Assembly (NCBI RefSeq): GCF_001012825.1
Contig: NZ_LCZJ02000016.1
Span: forward strand, 21,522-85,521
DNA length: 64,000 nucleotides
From: Paenibacillus etheri
GTDB lineage: Bacteria > Bacillota > Bacilli > Paenibacillales > Paenibacillaceae
Reading direction: 5' to 3'
The notes below the pieces were generated by a model, which saw only the letters and a program-made list of their open reading frames with translations, searched no databases and was not told where the DNA came from. Numbering within the stretch: position 1 is the stretch's first letter; each line of letters starts with the position of its first letter. Shown piece by piece: positions 35,554 through 43,147 of this stretch. The translations under genes and the position numbers were made by a program.

Positions 35554-37149
35554 ATGACAAAAGATTTGCAAGGCAGCAATAGAAGGAAGTTATTCTATAG
35601 CTTGATAAATATAGAAACCCAATCCCTGTCAGGAAGCGGACAGAGTGAGGTGTTTCAGGATCACACCCTAATCATTGTATCGGAAGGACTGGGGTTTGTT
35701 GAGGCCGAGATGAGGCAGTTTCCACTGGAAAAAGGTACTGGGTTCTTGTTCGAACCAGGGCTATTAAGCAAAATCAATGCCGAGGAGCGGGGACTTAGCT
35801 TTTATAGGCTTACTTTTGAAATGATCGAAACCGGGGAAAACAGGCAGAGTGAAATAGAAAGAAGGACTAAAGAGGACATCCTTCGATCTGGTTTGCAAAG
35901 CTGCAGACCCTTTTCACAATGTAAATTACTGCTAGAGGCTATCTATAATAGCCGTAGAAGTACAGATGAGATCGAATGGTTCGCAGGCCATACGCGATTT
36001 CAGGAGCTGCTGCTGTTAATCATGCGTGCAAATTCCTCTGTCGTTCAGATCACGGGTGATCATGAGGCAATCCAGCGTTCCATTCACTATATGGAGGAAC
36101 ATTATAATCAAGCTGTAACCGTCGATCAATTGGCTGAAGTTGCAGGCATTACACGTGCACGCTACACACAAACTTTTAAAGAAGTGACAGGGCGGATTCC
36201 CTTGGAACATTTGAACGGGCTTCGTATCGAAAGGGCGCAGCAGCAGCTACTGCTAACGAATGACCGTATGCATGATATCGCTTTATCCGTCGGGTATAGT
36301 AATGAGTATTATTTTAATCGGCGTTTCAAAAGATCGGTTGGTGTTACTCCCGGTCAATACAGAAGCTTCCATCAGGATGGACTGAGGGTGTTTGCTCCTT
36401 TTTTGGAAGATTACCTATTGGCTCTGGATATTACTCCTGTGGCGCAATATTCTCATGCCGAGTGGGGGAAACAAGAGTACCTGGCTCTTCACAATGTTCC
36501 TGCGGTAGATATTTCGAATCGTAATTGGCAGGAGCTCTCCCGGTACACACCCGAATTGATCTTGCTGGATAATGGCTTTCATCGTTGGCATCTGGAGGAA
36601 TGCAGCCGGATCGCTCCGTTGTTCAAGCTGCCTGTTCATCAAGAGGATTGGCGTGCCACATTGTATTCCGCAGCAGCGGTCTTTGGCAGAACGGAACGTG
36701 TCCAGGAAGTGATCGGCAATTATGAGCATCAGGCACAGCAAGCCAAGCAGGTGCTTACCCGTTCCGTTCATAGTCAGACTATAGCTTGTTTAAGAATCTC
36801 AGTCTACGGAATCACTCTCTATGGATGTGAGCATTTGGGGTATACAGGAAGCGTGCTTCATCATGATTTGGGTTTGCAACCCCATAGCTTGGTTGGGAAG
36901 TTGACCCGTGGAAAGAATCGAGTGAACCTGACAAAAGAAGAGCTTGCCAATCTGACTGCGGATCATTTGTTCATTACCTTTGATCGGCTTGAAGGAGGAG
37001 GACGGGAACTGCTGGATACACAACTCTGGCGCAGCTTGCCTGCTGTGCGTAACGGCTGCGTATATGAGGTGGATTTCATGGCCTGGATGAATTACGGCGT
37101 ATTGTCGCATCAGCGTAAGATTGAGGATGTATTAAGAGCGTTAGGATAA
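35554..37149 (+). CDS. AraC-type regulator with siderophore-binding C-terminal domain (Btr-like)
   Basis: The 531-residue protein has an N-terminal cupin-like part (1-165), an AraC double helix-turn-helix (about 170-270; V-D-Q-L-A-E-V-A-G-I-T-R and I-A-L-S-V-G-Y-S-N-E-Y-Y-F-N-R-R-F-K), and a FhuD-like domain (about 275-531) without a signal peptide. B. subtilis Btr has the same order and activates siderophore uptake when it binds bacillibactin. The binding domain resembles the adjacent lipoprotein segment by segment (E-D-Y-L-x-A-L-x-I-T-P-V and W-G-K-Q-x-Y-L), so both probably see the same siderophore (inference). Confidence 0.88.
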   Translation: MTKDLQGSNRRKLFYSLINIETQSLSGSGQSEVFQDHTLIIVSEGLGFVEAEMRQFPLEKGTGFLFEPGLLSKINAEERGLSFYRLTFEMIETGENRQSEIERRTKEDILRSGLQSCRPFSQCKLLLEAIYNSRRSTDEIEWFAGHTRFQELLLLIMRANSSVVQITGDHEAIQRSIHYMEEHYNQAVTVDQLAEVAGITRARYTQTFKEVTGRIPLEHLNGLRIERAQQQLLLTNDRMHDIALSVGYSNEYYFNRRFKRSVGVTPGQYRSFHQDGLRVFAPFLEDYLLALDITPVAQYSHAEWGKQEYLALHNVPAVDISNRNWQELSRYTPELILLDNGFHRWHLEECSRIAPLFKLPVHQEDWRATLYSAAAVFGRTERVQEVIGNYEHQAQQAKQVLTRSVHSQTIACLRISVYGITLYGCEHLGYTGSVLHHDLGLQPHSLVGKLTRGKNRVNLTKEELANLTADHLFITFDRLEGGGRELLDTQLWRSLPAVRNGCVYEVDFMAWMNYGVLSHQRKIEDVLRALG

Positions 37150-37150
37150 G

Positions 37151-37342
37151 TCAGAAACTAGACCAGATAAAAAAGAGGACAATAAGTGCCACTATACTGC
37201 TGACGCGGGTCATTAATAAATAAGCCTCACTCGGCTCAACGTCACCTTTGATCATCCAACCGTATCTCATGTACCATCCGAATCGTGGGAAAAAGATGTT
37301 AAGTAGCGCTAACAGAATAAAGAGGAAAATAAAAAAGTCCAT
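37151..37342 (-). CDS. Small membrane protein (DUF6199-like)
   Basis: The 63-residue protein has two hydrophobic helices around F-G-W-Y-M-R-Y-G-W-M-I-K-G-D-V-E-P-S-E-A-Y-L, the pattern I associate with DUF6199. AAGGAG precedes the ATG. Function is unknown. It ends 1 base after the convergent AraC-type gene, with no terminator between them. Confidence 0.7.
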   Translation of the reverse strand: MDFFIFLFILLALLNIFFPRFGWYMRYGWMIKGDVEPSEAYLLMTRVSSIVALIVLFFIWSSF

Positions 37343-37484
37343 GATTTATCACTCCTTTATGTAATGTATACGCGAGACTGTATGGAGGGTGTCCCGACTC
37401 TTGTGTGAGTTTCCATATATTTATTTAAGCTTAAGCAATATAGACTGATAAAAAATGGAATTGCTTAAGGAGCGGATAAATCTT

Positions 37485-37706
37485 ATGGGACATACGGGTC
37501 TTTTTTTCGGAGGGGGAGTAGGTGTTTTGTTCTTTTTAATTTGGTTGATATCAATTGGATTGGGGGTCTACTTTTTTGTCTTGCTTGTAAAACTGGCACG
37601 TAGAGGAATAGTGGCTTTAGACTTATATATCTACGCTAAGAATCGTGAGATCCGTACTCAATATGAGTCAGTGCAAGGCAGATCAGATGAAATTCAAGGT
37701 CATTAA
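37485..37706 (+). CDS. Small single-pass membrane protein
   Basis: From ATG 37485 a glycine-rich start and one long hydrophobic helix are followed by a charged tail, about 73 residues in total. AAGGAG at 37467-37472 is 12 bases upstream, a little far; the frame is open from ATG 37455, which has no clear site. I do not recognise a family. A terminator follows directly. Confidence 0.55.
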   Translation: MGHTGLFFGGGVGVLFFLIWLISIGLGVYFFVLLVKLARRGIVALDLYIYAKNREIRTQYESVQGRSDEIQGH

Positions 37707-37725
37707 ATGATCAAATAGAGTATGA

Positions 37726-37764
37726 AATACCCTAGCCACCTTATCAGGTAGTTGGGGTATTTTT
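37726..37764 (+). terminator. Rho-independent terminator
   Basis: AATACCCTAGC..ACCT pairs with AGGT..GGGGTATT around a TATC loop, followed by five T residues. Confidence 0.8.
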
Positions 37765-37885
37765 ATGGAAATATTCAGAACTATGCTACCGATGAGGTGT
37801 GTTTAGCGGCGTACTGTTGTGTTTACATAAAAAAGAGTTCGTTAAATAAAAAACGGTTTTCAAAATATAAAGGAGGAATTGATCG

Positions 37886-38645
37886 ATGTCTAACCAATAT
37901 AACGATGCAAGATCCTACCACTCAGTACACCAAGGCTGGACCTGAATTTCAACAGCAGCAACAAGAGCCGGGGCTCCAGAAGAAGATGAATCCCGTACCT
38001 GATACAGGTGAAGATACCTATCAAGGCACCGGACGTCTGACTGGACGTAAGGCGCTAGTTACCGGAGCGGACAGCGGTATAGGTCGTGCTGTGCGATTGC
38101 TTTTGCTCGTGAAGGCGCAGATGTTGTTCTATCCTACATGCCAGAGGAAGAAGAGGATGCTAAGTAGGTCCTCAAGTTGGTGCAGGAAGCAGGACGTACC
38201 GCAATCGCCATTCCGGGCGATCTGAAAGATGAGGATTACTGTGAACAACTCGTCGATACTGCGGTTAAGTAGCTGTGAAGCATATGCAGCCGGGTAGTAC
38301 CATCAGAAACACGTCATCCATTCAAGCCTATAACCCCTCGCCTATCCTATTGGACTACGCAACGACCAAGGTTGCGATCAATACATTCAGTAAATCACTC
38401 GCTCAGCAAGTTGCCGATAAGGGGATTCGATTCAATGTAGTGGCGCCAGGTCCCGTATGGACACCTCTTCAGGTGGTGGGTGGGCAACCAGTGGAAGTGC
38501 TGAAGGAGTTCGGTGCGAGCACACCACTAGGTCGTCCGGGACAGCCTGCAGAGATGGCTCCGGCATATGTATTTCTTGCTGGCCAGGAATCGAGCTATAT
38601 CTGCGGCGAGACACTGAATGCAACGGTGGAACTCCAACTCCATAG
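37886..38645 (+). pseudogene. Short-chain dehydrogenase (YdaD/YhdF-type general stress SDR), broken
   Basis: AAAGGAGG precedes ATG 37886, which reads M-S-N-Q-Y-N. The frame then shifts to [10 protein letters not shown] and the Rossmann start [15 protein letters not shown] one-base loss after V moves to [16 protein letters not shown], which meets a TAG at 38164-38166. The segment with the N-A-G motif (about 50 residues) is missing at about 38270. The C-terminal half with Y-A-T-T-K and R-P-G-Q-P resumes, and another shift occurs before N-G-G-T-P-T-P. It cannot make an active enzyme. Confidence 0.85.
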
Positions 38646-38906
38646 AATGTTTAGCGAATATGAATATTGTAAATACCAGCGAATCTTATAAAAGTACTCT
38701 ACTAATTTTAACTGTGGGGTGCTTTTGTTTTTACATAGAAAAAGGAGTATTATAGAATTTGATACTTTTTATCCCATTATTTTCATGGAATATGATCTAC
38801 AACGGATCAAGATTGTCGAATACATAGTTTTCCTGCGATTACCCGAGAAATATTTGAGTGGGTACAAGGTTTGGAGTAGACCATATAAAGAATTAGGAGC
38901 TGTATT

Positions 38907-39224
38907 ATGCGTAAAAAGAAACTGGCAATACTCATCATTTCCTTTGTTCTAATCATGACGTGTTTTTCATCAGGAGCAGTTTTTGCGGATAAAGGAAATG
39001 GAGCTGTAATGGATAGTGGAACAAAGGAAAGGCTAATGAAAAAGTATGATCTTGATGAGCCTGAACCCGCAAATCCAGCAGAACATTGGAGTCAAACTGA
39101 TTTTGGAGTCAGTAACCCTATTGCTATATTTGTAAGTATCAGTAGGTTGTATCTGAGTCCATATGTTTTTGCAGCGCAAGAAATGATTAATCATTTGATT
39201 GATCGAAGCGGTCAACGCAAATGA
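38907..39224 (+). CDS. Uncharacterised secreted protein
   Basis: The 105-residue protein has a clear signal peptide (M-R-K-K-K, hydrophobic core, cleavage near V-F-A/D-K). The mature part is about 78 residues, with the motif K-Y-D-L-D-E-P-E-P-A-N-P-A and a hydrophobic stretch. The family is not recognised, and it may be a shortened version of a longer exported protein. TTAGGAG stands before the ATG. The DNA around it (38646-38906) holds no other gene that I can support. Confidence 0.6.
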   Translation: MRKKKLAILIISFVLIMTCFSSGAVFADKGNGAVMDSGTKERLMKKYDLDEPEPANPAEHWSQTDFGVSNPIAIFVSISRLYLSPYVFAAQEMINHLIDRSGQRK

Positions 39225-39255
39225 TCCATATGAGGGCCGTTTTTAAGGGGTTAAG

Positions 39256-39495
39256 TTATTCGTTCGCTTTTAAAATATCAGATAGAATCGCTTGTAGCTC
39301 TACAGCCTGTTCGTATGTGGCGAACCATCTAATGAATAGAATTTTTTTACTGCTTAATAATTTGTCCCAAATTCGTAAATCCAGCTTTGCTTTATACGAT
39401 GGGTAGGTTGTAGACCAATCTTTACCCAAGGTGACTGGAAAATCATGTACAGAGATGATGTTATAAAAGGTGTCCCGAATATAATAGGATTTCAC
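39256..39495 (-). CDS. Uncharacterised 79-aa protein, possibly N-terminally truncated
   Basis: The frame gives a protein-like sequence (V-H-D-F-P-V-T-L-G-K-D-W-S-T-T-Y-P and R-W-F-A-T-Y-E-Q-A-V-E-L-Q). The GTG start at 39495 has no good ribosome binding site, and a TGA lies four codons upstream. It may be the tail of a decayed gene. No family recognised. Confidence 0.4.
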   Translation of the reverse strand: MKSYYIRDTFYNIISVHDFPVTLGKDWSTTYPSYKAKLDLRIWDKLLSSKKILFIRWFATYEQAVELQAILSDILKANE

Positions 39496-40116
39496 TAAAG
39501 CATTTCAGGTTCTATTCAATTATATACACCGCTTCCTAGGAATGATTAGACTTTAAGAAAGTAGAAGAAATATGGATGATATATTCTGCATAATAAAGAG
39601 CAGCAACTTAACTGCTCTCTGAAAATATTGATAGCGTTGTAGCATCAAATAGCCGCTAATACTTGAAGTTTTTTTACGAAACACCACTTTAAAACCAACG
39701 TCATTGTCTAGCAAGCAAGCTAAGGCGGTGTTAAGTAACCCATTGGGTCTCAAGCTAGTTCGACAAGGCTCGGCATTTCCAATGATGCGGACAGAAATAA
39801 TCCTACGTGCAGATCCACGAACCAAAGGATTTCTGCTCCATGTGATCAATACTAAATCAGGCTACAAGCAGTAGCTTACTGGCTGGCATCAGTAAATCAT
39901 TCGGATAGTATCCGAGGAGTGTATGGACTAAAAACGAGAGTTCTCTTATTTAATTTAGGTGACTCGCATAAACATGGATGATTACAAGAGAGTATATATT
40001 CATAACTCCGTACGTCTGAGCAAGTATTTGATCAAATATCAAATCCTTTTTATTTTCGTTTATAAGAAGCTAAATATCCAAACTAACATATCAAAGTAAT
40101 GAAAAGAGGTGAAAGT
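39496..40116. other. 621-base accessory region with gene fragments
   Basis: On the plus strand a frame open from about 39653 to TAG 39872-39874 reads L-K-P-T-S-L-S-S-K-Q-A and M-M-R-T-E-I-I-L-R-A-D-P-R-T-K-G, and looks like the tail of a gene. The minus strand is open over the same bases (39553-39849). Neither has a convincing start, and I cannot say which strand, if any, codes. The rest is AT-rich and featureless. Confidence 0.3.
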
Positions 40117-40752
40117 ATGATGCGGGGAGTAATTGTTGAAGGATTGTCTACCACAGGAAAAACATCAGTATTTTCTGCAATAAAGAGATTTCATAGCAGT
40201 GAATCATACAAAAGTGAAAAAACGATAATTGCAATAAGTGAACACTATTCGCAAGTATTGCATTCTTTCCAAGGTGTTTTAAGAGCGATGGACAAGGATG
40301 AACATATCCAGCTTTTAAATCGTCATGTTGACTATCTTGAGCAGCAAAACAAGTGGATGGATTCACTTGGCCATACCAAGACATCTCATGGTGTATTTTA
40401 TCTTTTAGAGAGGTTCCATTTAAATCATCGGGCGGCATTTATAGATTCGACTGAAATTAAGATATTGGAACAACGTCTATCCAGGCTGAATGCACAAAAT
40501 ATACTCTTAACCTTATCTCCGGAAGCTGTTGCATCCAGATTTATTGAAAGTCGTGGCGAAGCTTGGAAATCATATGTAATGGAAAATCATTCTTCAGTTG
40601 ACGAGGCATGTCAGAAGTTTTTACATAATCAGGAGAGACTCCGTTTATGTGCGAAGGAATCTTTAATACCCACGTTAGAGATAAACACAGACGAAGCTGA
40701 TTGGGATTCATATGCAAAACAAATCCTCATGAAATTAAACGAGGGACGATGA
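40117..40752 (+). CDS. P-loop kinase-like protein
   Basis: A Walker A motif G-L-S-T-T-G-K-T at residues 9-16 starts right after the first strand (G-V-I-V-E), as in nucleotide kinases and chloramphenicol-phosphotransferase-like proteins. L-L-T-L-S-P-E-A-V-A-S-R-F near residue 145 is a lid-like region. It is about 211 residues and soluble. The substrate is unknown; a nucleoside, antibiotic or other small molecule is possible. AAAGAGGTG is 5 bases before ATG 40117, so the ATG at 40099 is not used. Confidence 0.75.
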   Translation: MMRGVIVEGLSTTGKTSVFSAIKRFHSSESYKSEKTIIAISEHYSQVLHSFQGVLRAMDKDEHIQLLNRHVDYLEQQNKWMDSLGHTKTSHGVFYLLERFHLNHRAAFIDSTEIKILEQRLSRLNAQNILLTLSPEAVASRFIESRGEAWKSYVMENHSSVDEACQKFLHNQERLRLCAKESLIPTLEINTDEADWDSYAKQILMKLNEGR

Positions 40753-40794
40753 GTATTATATAAAGGAAAAGATTCTTTTAATATGGGGGATCCG

Positions 40795-40979
40795 ATGAGG
40801 AAAGGGAAACCGATTAAAAAGAAGGTTAACTACCAGTGGATAAAGCATTGTTTTTATTTTGACTATAATTTTCTTTTCTACTAGCAGCTTCTCAGAAATC
40901 TTACGTTATAATTTCACAAATGACTTAAGAGGGGCAGACTCTGATGAAACGATCCAGCTTATTGCCACAAGAATAAAGT
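40795..40979 (+). pseudogene. Truncated, frameshifted gene start with a membrane anchor
   Basis: ATG 40795 reads M-R-K-G-K-P-I-K-K-K-V-N-Y-Q-W-I-K-H and then stops soon after. Shifting one base near 40850 continues L-T-I-I-F-F-S-T-S-S-F-S-E-I-L-R-Y-N-F-T-N-D-L-R-G-A-D-S-D-E-T to a TAG at 40977-40979. The two parts together make a charged N-terminus, one membrane helix and a short outer segment. The family is not recognised. Confidence 0.45.
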
Positions 40980-41003
40980 AGTTGTTGAAATCTCAGCATT
41001 TAT

Positions 41004-41048
41004 AAAAAATCCCTACAACCAGGGTGGTTGGCAGGGATTTTGTTTTAT
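41004..41048. terminator. Bidirectional terminator
   Basis: AAAATCCCT-A-CAACCA pairs with TGGTTG-GC-AGGGATTTT, with A and T tails on the two sides. Confidence 0.85.
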
Positions 41049-42008
41049 CTAAGAATTGGATAATTTATCTACCTCATCACTAAAAGCATCCTGGTACTGA
41101 TTGAATATTCCTGTATCTAATTTGGTGGTAGCATCATTTGCTATAGGAGGAGTGTCTTGGATTTGCTTGTACATACGATCAATCTCACCAGAGAGCTTAG
41201 ACCAGATGTTTTTAATTGAATCGTATTTTGCATCCAGGTTGTTGATGTAATTATCGTATTCTAATTTTGTACTCATCGCTTTTCCTAATTGTTCAATTGT
41301 AAATTCTATATCTATAGCTTCACCTGTAGAGCTAGTTCCTGAACTTGCATACCAACTAATATCAACAAATCCAACATTCCAAATATCTGAAATGACAAAA
41401 TTACTAATTTCTTTAAGTGTCGCTTCAGGAGACTGTTCATTTGTACCTGAATCAGAGGTGTTATTTACAGGCTCTTTGAAGAATTTTCTCATTTCGTTAA
41501 AGGGTTCTTTATTCTTGTCATTAGACGAATATCCCCAACCAATTTTATCATCCTTAATAAAAATAATAAGTTCACTACTGGAGGACGACTTTTCACCTTG
41601 AATTAGGACGATTTTGTCTTTTCCGCCATCTTTGTCTGTATAATCAGCTGATTCTATTACTGAAGCGTTCTTAAGTTTGTTATTCTCAGGTGTCTCGGTA
41701 GATTCAGTCATTTGAAAAATTGGTTGTATATCAGGAAGTATATTTTCGGATACGAACTTCTTTTTCGCTTCGATATCTGAACCATTCAGAAAAATTTCCA
41801 CGTAATCGAGAGCTAATTTCTCGGATTTTGAAAGTTTCTTCTCTGGCACTGGTGTTGCAGCAGCTGTTATTGAAGAGTCAGATGTTGCTTCAGACTGAGT
41901 AACTTCTGTAGATGTCGTATTCTTTTCCTCTGAATTTGATTTGGAACTACCACATCCTGTAAGAAGTACAATAGTTGCAACGATACATAAAAAAGCCTTT
42001 ATCTTCAA
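41049..42008 (-). CDS. Uncharacterised lipoprotein
   Basis: The signal peptide ends in the lipobox L-L-T-G-C (Cys19), followed by a Ser/Glu/Thr-rich linker to about residue 55 and a soluble domain to 319. It contains L-S-K-S-E-K-L-A-L-D-Y-V-E-I-F-L-N-G-S-D (about 58-77), like proteins with an NTF2-like or DUF-type extracellular domain, but I cannot name the family. The gene is monocistronic, ending at a bidirectional terminator. A GGGGG-type site precedes the ATG. Confidence 0.75.
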   Translation of the reverse strand: MKIKAFLCIVATIVLLTGCGSSKSNSEEKNTTSTEVTQSEATSDSSITAAATPVPEKKLSKSEKLALDYVEIFLNGSDIEAKKKFVSENILPDIQPIFQMTESTETPENNKLKNASVIESADYTDKDGGKDKIVLIQGEKSSSSSELIIFIKDDKIGWGYSSNDKNKEPFNEMRKFFKEPVNNTSDSGTNEQSPEATLKEISNFVISDIWNVGFVDISWYASSGTSSTGEAIDIEFTIEQLGKAMSTKLEYDNYINNLDAKYDSIKNIWSKLSGEIDRMYKQIQDTPPIANDATTKLDTGIFNQYQDAFSDEVDKLSNS

Positions 42009-42251
42009 TCTTATATCCCCCTAAATCTGATAGTAAATACTAAATAATTCTACCAGATATAGGAATGTTAATCTATGTATGATGAAACCAATATATTGGA
42101 TATTCGTATTCCTATAAAATGATGATGAAAGGTCGTGTGCGTGATGGATAACGGGTATTTTGTTGGATGGGGTACATTAGCATTAATAAAAGCTGAAAAT
42201 TCATTAGCCCATTATTTTTCGGTTCTCGCATAACTCAAATTCCTTTTTGAT

Positions 42252-42288
42252 AAAATACCCCATCATCCTTAAAGGTCGGTGGGGCTTT
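42252..42288 (-). terminator. Minus-strand terminator after a small ORF
   Basis: Read on the minus strand, GCCCCACC pairs with GATGGGGT and is followed by ATTTTAT. It lies 52 bases after the stop of the 43-residue ORF at 42340-42471. Confidence 0.6.
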
Positions 42289-42339
42289 ACGTTGTATCTC
42301 TTTTTCAATCATGTTATAGCAGGTTGCTGCAGGCTGTGC

Positions 42340-42471
42340 TTATTTCTTTTTCTTCTTTGTGGGTCCGATCTGGCGCCTTACTTTATTGTTCTCATCAACC
42401 TCAATAATATAAATGTCCTTCACTGTACCGGAAAGAGTAAACCATTCACGTAGAGCATCAGCTTCCGTCAT
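42340..42471 (-). CDS. Small uncharacterised protein (43 aa)
   Basis: The minus strand reads M-T-E-A-D-A-L-R-E-W-F-T-L-S-G-T-V-K-D-I and ends in P-T-K-K-K-K-K. An in-frame TTG at 42480 with AGGGGA about 10 bases upstream would add three residues. The amphipathic start and beta-type middle look like real protein, and a terminator follows. It is not recognised and may be a fragment of a larger gene. Confidence 0.45.
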   Translation of the reverse strand: MTEADALREWFTLSGTVKDIYIIEVDENNKVRRQIGPTKKKKK

Positions 42472-42540
42472 TGGTCCCAATATTCGTTTTCCCCTATAAC
42501 ATATAAAAAACACTCCTACTCCTTAGTGAGTTTGCGAAAA

Positions 42541-43042
42541 TACAATAATGCTCAAAACGATACTCATTAACTACTTTCAATAAGTCTCATTATTTTATAT
42601 TAATGCTAAATTATAGGAGATGCAATGTTGAGAGATTGTTCCTATTTAGTTCAAGTACGTTTATAAAAGAAGTCATAGGCATGAGGGATAAAATTGTATG
42701 TTTCAATTCACGCCCGGAGTTTTTTTTTGCATTGAATGAAGAGTTCAAACGTGTTTGTCCGCATATTGGAATCTGTTTATAGATCAATAGGTGCATAGCC
42801 TCAAAAGGAGAGATAAACGGTTCCAGAAGAATGGAAATCAACGCTGCGCGAATTTGAGGTCATCAAAGAAGGCATCGAGAATGATTACTGTAAAGGGATA
42901 TACGGATGAGATAGATGCATTCCTGAGGAAGCTCCACTTCTAAACGAACCATCGCTATTTAGGGTCATAGATCCATTGCGATGTTTTTTTGACTTTTCGA
43001 AGTTCATGCGAAGCTATCAGCAAGCACGATACTAAACAGCGA
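42541..43042 (+). other. Accessory DNA with short decayed coding fragments
   Basis: Short plus-strand pieces read like protein but are broken by stops: L-N-E-E-F-K-R-V-C-P-H-I-G-I-C-L up to about 42780, E-E-W-K-S-T-L-R-E-F-E-V-I-K-E-G-I-E-N-D-Y (about 42825-42890), and the 20-residue ORF 42881-42943 (M-I-T-V-K-G-Y-T-D-E-I-D). Their style resembles the phage remnant at 47,660-51,800. No complete gene is present. Confidence 0.4.
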
Positions 43043-43089
43043 TTGACAAAATAGAAGAGCTGCCTAATACTAATTGATAATCATTATCA
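43043..43089 (+). promoter_or_regulatory. Promoter with perfect Fur box (araC-type gene)
   Basis: TTGACA (43043-43048) and TAATAC (43065-43070) form a sigma-A promoter with a 16-base spacer. The perfect 7-1-7 Fur box TGATAATCATTATCA (43075-43089) overlaps the expected transcription start. Confidence 0.85.
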
Positions 43090-43147
43090 TTGTTTAAGAT
43101 GTAATTAACTTAAATAGATTGTGTAACGGATCGGAGTGAAATGCAAG

